Assembly: GCA_019894975.1 (NCBI GenBank)
Contig: JAGXNO010000018.1
Location: forward strand, 1-63,578
Origin: Promethearchaeota archaeon
Lineage (GTDB): Archaea > Asgardarchaeota > Lokiarchaeia > Sigyniarchaeales > SOKP01
Direction: 5' to 3'
DNA: 63,578 bases
This document shows, piece after piece, positions 1-9,358 of the stretch. How positions within the stretch are numbered: position 1 is the first letter of the stretch; every line of letters starts with the position of its first letter. Under the pieces are notes generated by a model. It was not told where the DNA came from. It did no database searches and worked only from the letters and a program-made list of their open reading frames with translations. Made by a program: the position numbers and the translations under genes.

Positions 1-579
1 CCATCGAGAAGTCAACCTAGTCAAAGTGCTAATCAACAACCTCAAACAGTTGATACGAGTCAGGCGACCGAAAATGCTATTGATCAACACATTCAATCAA
101 TTCAACATGAAGTAACAGGAGAGAGAGCTAAGAAAGTCGAAGAGATTATTCGTCTGATAAAAGATCATACAAGAGAGAATATGAACGATAGATACGAAAG
201 AGTTTTCAGACAAATTCATCCAGATAGATTAAACAAAGCACTTAAAATGCTCCAATCCACTAAAAGGAAATCAAAAAGAATGAATTTGTTTATGGAATGG
301 TTCTTCTGTTCAACACTCATGTCTAAAATTGAAGTAAAAGTGGAACATTGGCAAACTAGTAGCGCAGCGAGTCATGGAACTACAGGAGTTTATACTGCAG
401 GAATTGATTTTTCGCGGTATGATAATATTGTACGAGAATTTCCTGATGGAAAATTAACTAAAGTTATTAATATTTCAAGGAGAATACTTCAAAATCCTAA
501 AAAAAAGGCCATTCAGAAATTAGGGCAAGATCTCATAGCTGAAACAGGTTTTGATGAGCATTTATATTTCACAGATTAA
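1..579 (+). CDS. Unknown protein, 5' end outside the window
   Basis: The reading frame is open from the first base to the stop at 579, so this is the last 192 codons of a gene that starts before the window. The first internal ATG is at 181, but the open frame upstream argues that it is not the start. The upstream part is rich in Gln, Ser and Asn (a flexible linker), followed by a charged helix. An HPD tripeptide lies in a basic context (RQIHPDRLNKA, about codon 73), faintly like a J-domain loop, but the surrounding helices do not convincingly match. I do not recognise the family and the function is unknown. Confidence 0.6.
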   Translation, partial: PSRSQPSQSANQQPQTVDTSQATENAIDQHIQSIQHEVTGERAKKVEEIIRLIKDHTRENMNDRYERVFRQIHPDRLNKALKMLQSTKRKSKRMNLFMEWFFCSTLMSKIEVKVEHWQTSSAASHGTTGVYTAGIDFSRYDNIVREFPDGKLTKVINISRRILQNPKKKAIQKLGQDLIAETGFDEHLYFTD

Positions 580-699
580 TTGAATATATCGATTCTATTA
601 AAATTATTGCCAGAAATTATAATTCTCAAATTTAAATCTAATCGAAGATTTAAATATGCTTTTTCTTATATAACTAATAGTATACTCATAATTTGAGAA

Positions 700-1920
700 A
701 TGATGCAAAAATCCAAAATTCTAAAAAATCTTATAGTTTGGGCATTTATTTGTGAGTTTTTATGCATTAATGGAGTGAATATTTTCATTTTTAATGGAAA
801 GGCTGAAACTAATTCTGTACTAAAATATGAAGTAGGAGATTGGGTTAATTCTATAGATATTTCGTCCGATGGACAGTATTTCGTGGTGGGAAGTGGAGAA
901 AATATTTCTTTATTCAATAGAACGAATATTACCCCGCTCTGGAATTTTAATACACAAGAAAGAGTACGTTCAGTTTCAATCACCCCTAGCGGAATGTATT
1001 TTACTGCAGGAAGTGATAATGGAAGAATATATCTCTTTGATAGAAGCAACTCTACTCCTTTATGGTATTACTATGGGGCAAGGTTTGCAGAGATCTCATC
1101 AGATGGACAAAAGATTGTGGCAACGGGAGGTTATAACAATGATGTTTATTATTTTAATAGCACGAGTAATATACCTCTATGGAACTACACATTAGGAGAT
1201 CTTTCATATTCGCTAGCAATCTCATCTAACGGAAAGTATTTTGTCGTAGGAGGGTGGAGTTGGGACAAAACAGTTTATTTCTTCGAAAAAAACAGTTCTA
1301 CTCCATTATGGAGCTATGAAACAGGAGATGTTATTTACTCTGTTGCAATTTCAGCAGAGGGAAAATACTTAGCAGCAGTAAGTAAGGATCATAACATTTA
1401 CTTCTTTGAAAACACAAGTAATACACCCTTATGGTTCTATAATACAGGAAAAGTTGTCAATGATGTTTCAATTTCATCTGATGGACAGTTTATTGCTGCA
1501 AGTAGTTGGTTCGATAATAAAATATATCTTTTTAATAAATCAAGCCCTATCCCCATCTTGATCTATAAAACAGGAGATGGAATTAGGGATATTTCAATCT
1601 CATCCGATGGAGCATTGATTGCAGCAGGAAGTTATGATAGCAAGGTCTATTTATTCAATACCATGAATAGTAAACCTTTATGGACATATCCAATAGGAAG
1701 CGGAATAGGACCGTTGGTAATCTCATCCGAGGGAAATTTTATTGCTGTAGGAGGTGATAGCCAAGTTTATTTAATCCCATATACATATCAACCACCTCCC
1801 AATTATAATTTCATAGGGGCTATAATAATAGTGATTATTGCCATTACGATCTCGGTAATATTTCTCTACTTGTTAAATTATGTTGTTGACAAGAAATTGG
1901 AAGTAGGTAAAACATCCTAA
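700..1920 (+). CDS. Membrane-anchored WD40/PQQ-like beta-propeller protein
   Basis: The 406-residue protein has a hydrophobic N-terminal segment (about 10-30), then roughly eight repeats of about 40 residues. Each repeat has an ISSDGQY-like turn, an AxGS strand, a (V/I)YLFN strand and a TPLW strand. A C-terminal transmembrane helix (about 372-393) and a short basic tail follow. The repeat spacing fits an eight-bladed propeller displayed outside the membrane and held by its C-terminus. Such propellers usually serve as binding platforms; no catalytic residues are evident and the ligand is unknown. The start at tandem ATG codons is followed directly by the signal-like segment. Confidence 0.75.
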   Translation: MMQKSKILKNLIVWAFICEFLCINGVNIFIFNGKAETNSVLKYEVGDWVNSIDISSDGQYFVVGSGENISLFNRTNITPLWNFNTQERVRSVSITPSGMYFTAGSDNGRIYLFDRSNSTPLWYYYGARFAEISSDGQKIVATGGYNNDVYYFNSTSNIPLWNYTLGDLSYSLAISSNGKYFVVGGWSWDKTVYFFEKNSSTPLWSYETGDVIYSVAISAEGKYLAAVSKDHNIYFFENTSNTPLWFYNTGKVVNDVSISSDGQFIAASSWFDNKIYLFNKSSPIPILIYKTGDGIRDISISSDGALIAAGSYDSKVYLFNTMNSKPLWTYPIGSGIGPLVISSEGNFIAVGGDSQVYLIPYTYQPPPNYNFIGAIIIVIIAITISVIFLYLLNYVVDKKLEVGKTS

Positions 1921-1934
1921 TCAAAAATGTATAA

Positions 1935-3515
1935 TTAAACTTTTTTGAAGACAGATTCTCCTCTTATAATAGTCTCTAAAACCTTGATTTTTCTAATCAT
2001 ATCTTTTGGAGTTTCAAGTGGATTCTTATCCAATATTACAAAGTCAGCTAGCTTACCAACTTCAATAGATCCTTTAATATTTTCCTCAAAGGCTGCATAT
2101 GCTGCATTTATGGTATAAGTTTTCAGAGCTTCTTCAATTGAGATGCATTGTTCAGGTACAAAACCATTTCGATCAACTAAAGCATGTAATCCCATGATCA
2201 CGTTAGGTTCCTCAACAGGACAGTCAGACCCAGAGATTAATATAATCCCCGCATCGATTATGGATTTCATGGGATAGGTATATTTACATCGCTCTTTCCC
2301 AATTCTCTTTTCTAGCCACGTGTATTCTGAGTTAATGAAAGGGGGTTGACATGAGGCAATTATTCCATATTCTTTCATATCGTTGAGAACATCTTCCGTT
2401 AGCATTGATGCGTGTTCGATTCGATGTCTATGATTTTCTCTTGGGAATTCTGTTAGAAGTCTCTTATATAGGTCAACACAGATTCTATTACCCTTATCCC
2501 CAATAACATGAATAGCGATTTGAAATCCGTCGTTATGAGCAATTTTCATTTTTTCATACATTTCTTCTTCATCAACAACGCAGAATCCACATGAATTAGG
2601 AGCATCAGTAAACGGTTCCCACATGCACGCGGTTTTTGCCCCAAAAGTTCCATCCAAAAATAACTTTAATGTGCCAATCTTGAATTTACTATCCTCTTTA
2701 CCTCCATCAAGTGGAGGATTTTTCAACCTTACAAGCTTTTTCGGTTTATCTATTGAAACAAAGGCATACCAGTTTTGAAGGATATTATCCTGAATCATTT
2801 TATAAATAGGTATCCTACCTTCATTAAGCTGCCCATGAATAGAAGTAATTCCGTTTTTAGCTAATAATCCGAAAGCTTTATTTGCAAATTCTCGTAAAAT
2901 GCCAGGTTCTGGAACCAGATATTTCTCAATTTTTGAAAAAAGTAGAGCTAATGCATTTTCAGAGAGAACCCCTGTTAGTTCCCCTTGAATATTTCTCCTA
3001 ATTTCACCACCCTCAGGATCTATTGAATTTGAGTCAATTTCACCTAATTCTAACGCTTTCGAGTTTGCGATTCCGATATGTCCGTCATATCGTACAATGA
3101 AGACAGGATTATTAGGGCAAACCTCGTCTATTTCCCATCGTGTTGGTAATTTTGGAACATCAAATTCCTCTTCTTTCAGTTTTAAAGCTAAAATAAATTC
3201 ACCATTGATTCTTTTCGCACATGCGTCTCTCAACAATTCTTGTAATTCTTTTAAACTTTTAACTTCAGAAAGATCAAGATTTAGCAATAGGAACATAAAA
3301 CTTAGTGGATGCATGTGACTGTCAATAAAACCAGGAAGGAGTGTTTTTCCTTTTAAATCTATTAAATCATACTCTGGTTCAAGAGTTTTTTTTACATCTT
3401 CAAATTTCCCTACAGCGATAATTTTCTCATCCTCAATCCCTACAGCCTCGACTGTGGGATGATCTTTATCAATTGTTATAATGAGCCCATTATACAATAT
3501 TTTTTTTACGGACAT
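1935..3515 (-). CDS. Amidohydrolase, YtcJ-like (Amidohydro_3 family)
   Basis: The 526-residue length is normal for the family. The metal-site motif FIDSHMH (His67, His69) follows an N-terminal beta-sandwich strand region. Later ligands are visible in AIHVIGDKG and HRIEHAS, and the catalytic Asp in ISGSDCPVEEP. A C-terminal segment (GSIEVGKLADFVIL) completes the composite domain. Relatives hydrolyse N-acyl or amide bonds using one or two metals; the substrate cannot be read from sequence. It lies 19 bases downstream of the DUF3795 gene on the same strand, so the two are probably co-transcribed. Confidence 0.88.
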   Translation of the reverse strand: MSVKKILYNGLIITIDKDHPTVEAVGIEDEKIIAVGKFEDVKKTLEPEYDLIDLKGKTLLPGFIDSHMHPLSFMFLLLNLDLSEVKSLKELQELLRDACAKRINGEFILALKLKEEEFDVPKLPTRWEIDEVCPNNPVFIVRYDGHIGIANSKALELGEIDSNSIDPEGGEIRRNIQGELTGVLSENALALLFSKIEKYLVPEPGILREFANKAFGLLAKNGITSIHGQLNEGRIPIYKMIQDNILQNWYAFVSIDKPKKLVRLKNPPLDGGKEDSKFKIGTLKLFLDGTFGAKTACMWEPFTDAPNSCGFCVVDEEEMYEKMKIAHNDGFQIAIHVIGDKGNRICVDLYKRLLTEFPRENHRHRIEHASMLTEDVLNDMKEYGIIASCQPPFINSEYTWLEKRIGKERCKYTYPMKSIIDAGIILISGSDCPVEEPNVIMGLHALVDRNGFVPEQCISIEEALKTYTINAAYAAFEENIKGSIEVGKLADFVILDKNPLETPKDMIRKIKVLETIIRGESVFKKV

Positions 3516-3534
3516 TTTCCTTCAATTCTATTTA

Positions 3535-4113
3535 CTATTTCTTTCTCAATTTTAATTCTAAATTTTGCTTATTAGCATATTGATTAAGTAAAGATTTTAA
3601 AATTTTTGATTTAGCTTCTAAATCTTTTAAATCTATTCCCTCATCTTTAATTTGAGCTTTACTTTTGCTTATAGACTCCTCTAAATTCTCTATTGGGAGT
3701 AGAGCTGAAGCAATGCAATAAAAACTTTTTGATCTCCCTTCATTAAAGTCTTCTAACATAGTCTTAAGAGATTTAGTTCTTTTATTTTGCTGGTTAATAA
3801 ATTCTTCTATACCTTTTTCTTTTATTAAATTCAAATTATAAAGAGAAACGCGGTGGCATACAAACGAGTCATATACATCCCATTGATTTAATTTTGTACA
3901 TGGAAATTCACTACATTGCGCGCAAGTCTCAAATTTATTATTTTTCACACAGCAAGTTATTATTGAACATGAAGGATGTTTTTTGAAAAAATCAAGACCA
4001 CAGCAACCTGGACACTTAGAAGGACCTTTCGTATAATATGTGGGGCATAATCCACAATCTATGCCGCAGCAGGCAATTGTAGGATAAGTTTTCACCAAAC
4101 TTCTTCTCTGCAT
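3535..4113 (-). CDS. DUF3795 cysteine-rich zinc/iron-binding protein
   Basis: The 192-residue protein has a Cys-rich N-terminal half with the DUF3795 signature: CGIDCGLCP, then KCPGC, CSIITCC, and CAQCSEFPCTKL. This set of paired cysteines is likely to bind zinc or an Fe-S cluster. The C-terminal half is a helical region ending in a Lys-rich tail. DUF3795 proteins are common in anaerobic archaea and bacteria and have no firm function. It is the first gene of a two-gene transcription unit with the amidohydrolase and diverges from the TPR gene across 122 bases. Confidence 0.8.
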   Translation of the reverse strand: MQRRSLVKTYPTIACCGIDCGLCPTYYTKGPSKCPGCCGLDFFKKHPSCSIITCCVKNNKFETCAQCSEFPCTKLNQWDVYDSFVCHRVSLYNLNLIKEKGIEEFINQQNKRTKSLKTMLEDFNEGRSKSFYCIASALLPIENLEESISKSKAQIKDEGIDLKDLEAKSKILKSLLNQYANKQNLELKLRKK

Positions 4114-4154
4114 TTCTCAAGCTTGTCTGTTTAGATTAAGATATTTATACTTAG

Positions 4155-4180
4155 ATTTTAATATATAAAAGGTTTATAAG
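4155..4180 (+). promoter_or_regulatory. AT-rich promoter region for the TPR gene
   Basis: The gap between the divergent DUF3795 and TPR genes holds TATA-like runs (TTATACTTA and TATATAAA) about 55-75 bases before the TPR start. An archaeal TATA box is plausible here, but AT-rich background makes the assignment weak. Confidence 0.3.
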
Positions 4181-4235
4181 AAAAGTATTATAAAGATGAA
4201 ATAATTCTAAGGATTAAACCATTGGAGATATCAAA

Positions 4236-6581
4236 ATGAAGCCATCAGTCTTGAAAAAATTAAATTTAATTATTGAAGAAGCAAATTCCTTAAAAAACAG
4301 AAGTAAATTTCAAAAAGCGATTGACAAGTTTGAACAAGCACTCAATTTCATTAATATTAAAGTTGATGAGCTTAGTGATAAAAAAATAGAGATTGCTAAT
4401 ATAAGAAATGCGATGAACCAGACGTATTCAGTTGAGATAAACAATTTTATTCAAGAATCCATTCGACTAACAGCACAAAAGGAATATAACCAAGCCCGAA
4501 CAAATTTTCAGACAGCTCTAAAAATTTGTGAGAAAATAGATGATGAGGATCTAAAAGAAGCGGAAAAAAGTGAAATAAACGAACTAATAAGTGAAATTGA
4601 TATACAAGAATTACTAATAAAAGGTATTAGATTAAGAGAAGAAGAAAAGAAGTTAGATGAATCAATTGCAATTTTTAATAAGGGATTGACTATTGCTGAG
4701 AAAATTCAAGATTCAGATGGCAAAAAGGAAAATATATTTAAAATTAATGAGGAAATAAAGAAATCTTATGAATCTCAATTTAAACATATTTTACAACAAG
4801 GAACTGTATTAAAACAGAATGGACGATTCGAAGAAGCTATAAGACTTTTTGAAGAAGCTAAAGATTATATTGAAGAATTCTTCCCCTCGGATACAAAGAA
4901 AACTGAAATAGTAAATATAAAAAATTTAGCAAATGAAATATATTTAAATCAGATTAAATCAATTGTCGAAAAAGCTAATGAATTATTAGAACAAGGATCA
5001 ACCGAAAAAGGGATTGCAGAATTAAAGAATGCTTTGGTAATTGCAGATAAAATGTATGAATCAGAATTGAAAAAGCTTGAGATAAGTCTCATGGCAGAAA
5101 TGTTGAACCCCATTTACATAGAAAGGATTAATCCCATTTTAGCCCAAGGGATTGAAATAACTAAAAAAGAAAATTTTGGGGAAATAATTTCTTTAATAAA
5201 TCAAGCAGTTGATGTGTTTGATAAAGCTTTAGCTATTGCGAAAACTATGATTGAATCGGAAAGAAAGGAATTAGAGATAAAAAAAATAAGTGATTTAATC
5301 AATCAAGCTTGTTTACCGGGAATAAATAATGTTAAGGATAAAGCTATGCAAATAATTGGCCAGCAGAAATACGAAGAAGCAATTAATGAGGTTTATAATG
5401 CATTAAGTCTTGCAAAACGAATGACATTTCCAGAAGAGGAAAATGCTGAACTTGAAGATTTAAAAAATTTAGTTAATAAAATCTATTCGGTAGAGATAAA
5501 AAAGGTTATAAATGAAGGAAAGGAGCTAGCAGAGAACAAAGATTTCGAAAAAGCAATTGAAATTTTTAATGAAGCTTTAAACCAAACAAATAAAATGTAT
5601 CTAACTCAAGAAATGGAGAAACAAGTAAATATGATTAAAAGTCTTATCTATGATGCTGAAGTGGGACTTCTCATTGGAAAGGGATATTTAACAGAAGAAC
5701 AGAAAGAAAAGGAAAAAGAAATCGAAAAACTAATAAAAAGACTAGAGTATGCCCAATCTATAGGGGATGAGAACCGAAGAGTAGAAGAAATGAACAAGAT
5801 CAAAAAATCAATTGATGAAATTCATTCTGAGGAAATCAAATTATTGATTGAACAGGGAAATCAACTAGCAAGTAAGAAGGCATATGAAGAAGCATTTAAT
5901 TTCTATGAAAAGGCTTTAAAAGTAAATGAATTGATGGAAGAACCGGATATAAAAAATAAGGATTTAGTCAAAGATAGTTATAAAAGAGAGCTTATCAATA
6001 AAGCAAAAATGGAAATTGAAGGTAAGCAATATGATGTTGCAATTGAAAATGGAAAAAAGTCTGTTGAGTTAGATGAGAAGTTTGTAGAAGGTTATTATTA
6101 TATAAGTGTAGCTTATAACTATAAGAAGAAGTACGACGCAACTATAGAAAATCTTCAAAAAGCATTATCTTATGATAAAAAACATATCGAATCGTGGAAC
6201 CTGATTGGATTAGCATATGAGGCAAAAAAAGATTATGATACTGCTTTAGAAAACCTAAGAAAAGCAATAGAAATTGATCCTAGCTATTCTACGGGCTGGT
6301 TTAATATTGGAAATGTATACAAACAAATAAAAGAGTTTGATAAAGCTATTGAGAATTATAGTAAAGCTATAGAAATAACCCCAGATAATGCTAAAGCGTG
6401 GTTTTTTATGGGATCTACCTATTTCGATAAAAAAGACTACCATAACGCCATTCAAAACATCGAAAAAGCTATTAAATTAGATCCAAATCTTGCTGAAGAC
6501 ATAAATCCTCTCATCAAAGATATGAAAAACACTATTGATAAGCTCCAAGAAGTTCTAGATTTGTCTTTTATTAGTAGATAG
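4236..6581 (+). CDS. Large tetratricopeptide-repeat protein
   Basis: The 781-residue protein is almost entirely helical. The first 530 or so residues contain long degenerate TPR-like units of 55-75 residues with the recurring pattern (K/N)(Y/F)xxAIxxFxxAL. The last 180 residues contain four or five canonical 34-residue TPRs (for example AWFFMGSTYFDKKDYHNAI followed by KAIKLDPN). No signal peptide, membrane segment or enzymatic domain is seen, so it is probably a cytoplasmic scaffold for protein-protein contacts; the partner is unknown. Very high Lys, Glu and Ile content is typical of low-GC archaeal TPR proteins. Confidence 0.85.
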   Translation: MKPSVLKKLNLIIEEANSLKNRSKFQKAIDKFEQALNFINIKVDELSDKKIEIANIRNAMNQTYSVEINNFIQESIRLTAQKEYNQARTNFQTALKICEKIDDEDLKEAEKSEINELISEIDIQELLIKGIRLREEEKKLDESIAIFNKGLTIAEKIQDSDGKKENIFKINEEIKKSYESQFKHILQQGTVLKQNGRFEEAIRLFEEAKDYIEEFFPSDTKKTEIVNIKNLANEIYLNQIKSIVEKANELLEQGSTEKGIAELKNALVIADKMYESELKKLEISLMAEMLNPIYIERINPILAQGIEITKKENFGEIISLINQAVDVFDKALAIAKTMIESERKELEIKKISDLINQACLPGINNVKDKAMQIIGQQKYEEAINEVYNALSLAKRMTFPEEENAELEDLKNLVNKIYSVEIKKVINEGKELAENKDFEKAIEIFNEALNQTNKMYLTQEMEKQVNMIKSLIYDAEVGLLIGKGYLTEEQKEKEKEIEKLIKRLEYAQSIGDENRRVEEMNKIKKSIDEIHSEEIKLLIEQGNQLASKKAYEEAFNFYEKALKVNELMEEPDIKNKDLVKDSYKRELINKAKMEIEGKQYDVAIENGKKSVELDEKFVEGYYYISVAYNYKKKYDATIENLQKALSYDKKHIESWNLIGLAYEAKKDYDTALENLRKAIEIDPSYSTGWFNIGNVYKQIKEFDKAIENYSKAIEITPDNAKAWFFMGSTYFDKKDYHNAIQNIEKAIKLDPNLAEDINPLIKDMKNTIDKLQEVLDLSFISR

Positions 6582-6654
6582 AATAATGAAATATGGAAAT
6601 CCATCTTTATTCTTTAATAGAATTTATTATATTTGAAACAAAGGTAATTCATTC

Positions 6655-7563
6655 ATGTCTTTTCAATACAAGCAAGATAGATATGGTACTTATGGTGGAC
6701 TCTCAATAGGTCCAGATAATTTAGTAGAAGCTGATGCAATTATTCAAGGAGTCCCCTTTGAGAGTGGTACAAGCGGGAAAAAAGGAACTTCGTTTGCGAT
6801 TGATTCATTAAGGCAAATATGTGGAGATATTCAACTTATTTCAAGAAGAGGCGTTTCCATAACAGATATGAAAATCTGTGATATTGGAAATGTCCCAGTA
6901 TTCCCATTAGACTCTGAAGCTACAAGAAATAGCATTGAAAAATCTATGAAGTTTCTATGCTCTAAGACATCAGCTCCAATCATAACTATTGGAGGAGACC
7001 ATTCAATTACATATCCAGAAATCAAAGGTTTGTCACCAACAGGGACTATCGGAATCGTTTGGTTTGATGCCCATAGGGATCTCCTAAATGAAATGCTTTC
7101 CTCACCATTTTCCCATGGTTCCTCTTTAAGAAGATCCATTGAATTAGATGCAGTCGACCCAAGGAATGTACTTTTAGTAGGCACCAGATATATAGAACCA
7201 GAGGAACAAGAATTTGTAGATAAAGAGGGCATAAATGAGTTAACTCAAGCAAAACTAGAAGATGCTGAGAATCCTCGAAAACTAGTTAAAAATAAAATTG
7301 GGGAGATAATTCCTCGGGTTGATCATTTTTTTGTCTCAATTGATATTGATTGCTTAGATCCTGCCTATGCTCCAGGAACAGGAACTCCCGTTGGGGGTGG
7401 AATGACTACAAGTCAACTTATGAACTATATTTGGGATATCCCCGCCTCCATTCGAGCTTTAGATATTGTTGAAGTCTCCCCTCCTTTAGATGTTTCAGGA
7501 ATAACTCTTAAAGTAGTTCTGGCGTTACTCACAGAAGTGCTTGCTAAAATGAAACTTCAATAA
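6655..7563 (+). CDS. speB: Agmatinase-family ureohydrolase
   Basis: The 302-residue length is typical of agmatinase. All metal-binding motifs of the arginase/agmatinase fold are present: GGDHS (His116), DAHRD (Asp138, His140, Asp142) and SIDIDCLDP (Asp230, Asp232), followed by PGTGTPVGGG. The expected reaction is hydrolysis of agmatine (or another guanidino compound) to putrescine and urea by a dimanganese centre in the cytoplasm, feeding polyamine synthesis. No arginine decarboxylase lies next to it, so substrate choice rests on family resemblance. It is preceded by a short AT-rich gap and appears monocistronic. Confidence 0.85.
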   Translation: MSFQYKQDRYGTYGGLSIGPDNLVEADAIIQGVPFESGTSGKKGTSFAIDSLRQICGDIQLISRRGVSITDMKICDIGNVPVFPLDSEATRNSIEKSMKFLCSKTSAPIITIGGDHSITYPEIKGLSPTGTIGIVWFDAHRDLLNEMLSSPFSHGSSLRRSIELDAVDPRNVLLVGTRYIEPEEQEFVDKEGINELTQAKLEDAENPRKLVKNKIGEIIPRVDHFFVSIDIDCLDPAYAPGTGTPVGGGMTTSQLMNYIWDIPASIRALDIVEVSPPLDVSGITLKVVLALLTEVLAKMKLQ

Positions 7564-7606
7564 GCTAAAGAATAAATAGTAAATAAAAAAATTGTTAAAA
7601 GTTAAT

Positions 7607-8767
7607 TTACTTATTCGTCTGTTTCTCTTTTCTTGCTTGTCTTTTCCGTTCCCGTTCAAGTAATACTTTTTTCTTATCCCAAATTGTATTGTATAAATCT
7701 GCTTCAGTTTCGGGGGGAATCATAACCTGGTCTTTCTTTTGAAGGCTCAAGGCTTCAGACGGACATTTCGCAACGCAATTTCCACAACCAATACAACGCT
7801 GTTTGGTTACTGCCGATGTTCCATTCATAGTGATTGCATCCATCTGGCATATTTCCATGCAAGTTTCACATGCAGTACATAGATCTGAATCTACAACCGC
7901 AAAATAATTCGTTGTCACAAAGTCTGCAGGGTTAGGTAGCATTTTAATTCCTTGTAAACCTTCGCAACAGCATGTGCAGCAGGAGCAGATAAAATCAGGT
8001 TTCTGAGCATTTCCTGGTTGAATAATCATTCCTTCCTCTTGATTCTTTTTCAGAATTTCTAAAGCTTCATCCTTAGATATTGCATTACCCCATCCTTCAT
8101 CAATGTATAGCTGTGCGAAATCACCAATACCCATACAAACATCCATTCGCAAAGTGTTCTTACAAGGTTTACCTAGTAGTTCCATACCTTGTCTACATAC
8201 ACAATTAACGGATACAAATGGACCCTCAATATTTTCTAATAATAAGCTTAAATCCTCATAATTAGCAATATTTAGTGAAGGAGTAACACTTTCTTCAACG
8301 GGAACAACACGAAGCTGGGAAATTTGAGTGCTCCCTGCTTCCATCATTAATCCTTCCATCATGTATTGGTGCAAATCTTCAACATATTCTTTTGTTAGCT
8401 TATTAACTTGATACTCAAATGTTCCAATAATGAACATTGCTAGGCTATAAATTCTTTTACCTTCTTTTTTTATGGCTTCAATTGCTCCTTTTCTGACCAT
8501 ATTATTTAGATGGTTTTCCAATTCTTCTTTAGAGTACCCTAAATCTTTTATTCTATCATAGATATCATCTAATGACTCCAAATTATCCTTAGAAAACTTT
8601 AGGAAGGTTGCAATTTTCGCTTCTTCAGGAGAAAAAACGCGCTTTAATAAACGTAATTCTACTCCCGATTTTGTGGCAGGATACCCAACTGGTAAGGTAT
8701 GCAGGTGTTGTTGCAACTCTCGGTATATTTCTACCTCTGATTCAGGTATTAATTTTTGTTCTGACAT
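7607..8767 (-). CDS. Winged-helix plus 2x[4Fe-4S] ferredoxin-domain protein
   Basis: In this 386-residue protein, residues about 35-110 look like a winged helix (EEAKIATFLKFS to KKEGKRIYSLA). The middle has Cys clusters CVCRQGMELLGKPC and CSCCTCCC. The C-terminus has a classical pair of [4Fe-4S] motifs, CTACETCMEICQ and CIGCGNCVAKCP. Homologues in anaerobes are annotated only as 4Fe-4S binding proteins. An electron-transfer or redox-sensing role is likely, but the partner is unknown. A TATA-like element about 30 bases before the ATG suggests a leaderless or nearly leaderless transcript. Confidence 0.8.
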   Translation of the reverse strand: MSEQKLIPESEVEIYRELQQHLHTLPVGYPATKSGVELRLLKRVFSPEEAKIATFLKFSKDNLESLDDIYDRIKDLGYSKEELENHLNNMVRKGAIEAIKKEGKRIYSLAMFIIGTFEYQVNKLTKEYVEDLHQYMMEGLMMEAGSTQISQLRVVPVEESVTPSLNIANYEDLSLLLENIEGPFVSVNCVCRQGMELLGKPCKNTLRMDVCMGIGDFAQLYIDEGWGNAISKDEALEILKKNQEEGMIIQPGNAQKPDFICSCCTCCCEGLQGIKMLPNPADFVTTNYFAVVDSDLCTACETCMEICQMDAITMNGTSAVTKQRCIGCGNCVAKCPSEALSLQKKDQVMIPPETEADLYNTIWDKKKVLLERERKRQARKEKQTNK

Positions 8768-9090
8768 ATTGGATCAATACTAATAGATTTCAATATAATA
8801 TATAATTTCTTCTGAATTTAGATCGAGGAATTTCCTGACATTTCTAAATAATGTTCACAAATTGACCATAAAGCTTATTAGTAAAAGTTTTTTATTTGAA
8901 ATATTTTCATATTTATTTTGAGAGTCTGAATATTGTTCATTCTTTCCATTGTACCTTGGTTTATTCACGTGGGAAAAGCATGGGGGAAAGTTTATATAGA
9001 CGAAGTTGATATATATATATATTAGACTGAAAAAGGTTTAGTTTAAGCATAAAAGTACTAAAAATTGTATATAAAGGTGATGTCAAAAAA
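8768..9090. other. Divergent intergenic region with two promoter-like sites
   Basis: No gene is seen in these 323 bases. A TATATTAT-like element at about 8793-8803 sits near -27 of the minus-strand iron-sulfur gene. A second element, GTTTATATAGA (about 8990-9000) followed by a run of TA repeats (about 9010-9022), lies upstream of the small plus-strand gene at 9091. That gene also has a GGTGAT ribosome-binding site at about 9077. Confidence 0.5.
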
Positions 9091-9276
9091 ATGCAAAAAT
9101 TCCCATGTGGCGTAAAACATAATTTTTCTTCAGGTGCAATTTTTACCGAAGACAGGAATAAGTACGATTGGAATTGTACCAATTGTGAGATGAAGGAAAG
9201 TATTGATACTTCCAAAGAACTTAAAAATATCCAAATAAATCGAAAAGTAATGTGCCCATTACTAACTTACGAATAA
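9091..9276 (+). CDS. Small cysteine-containing protein, function unknown
   Basis: This 61-residue ORF is preceded by a clear Shine-Dalgarno sequence (AAAGGTGATGTC, nine-base spacer) and by a TATA-like promoter, which makes it more likely real than chance. The peptide has four cysteines: one in FPCGVKH, a CTNC pair and one in VMCPLL. This spacing could hold a zinc ion or cluster but does not match a family I recognise. It stands alone between divergent and convergent neighbours. There is no membrane segment. Confidence 0.5.
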   Translation: MQKFPCGVKHNFSSGAIFTEDRNKYDWNCTNCEMKESIDTSKELKNIQINRKVMCPLLTYE

Positions 9277-9358
9277 AGAATTTTTTGATAATTTTATTTT
9301 ATTTTCTTCCTCAAGAACCACATTTACTCACACTATCTTCAATTCTACAAATATAGTG

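Noticed and set aside
1..579. J-domain protein, from an HPD tripeptide
   Set aside because: The helices around HPD lack the usual J-domain pattern, and three residues are easily matched by chance.
666..1049. Minus-strand frame of 127 codons
   Set aside because: It lies antisense over the propeller gene and shows no domain or composition of its own.
6831..7232. Minus-strand frame of 133 codons over the agmatinase gene
   Set aside because: It is a shadow of a well-supported coding sequence.
9010..9025. TA microsatellite as a mobile-element scar
   Set aside because: A short TA run in an AT-rich promoter region is expected and no inverted ends flank it.
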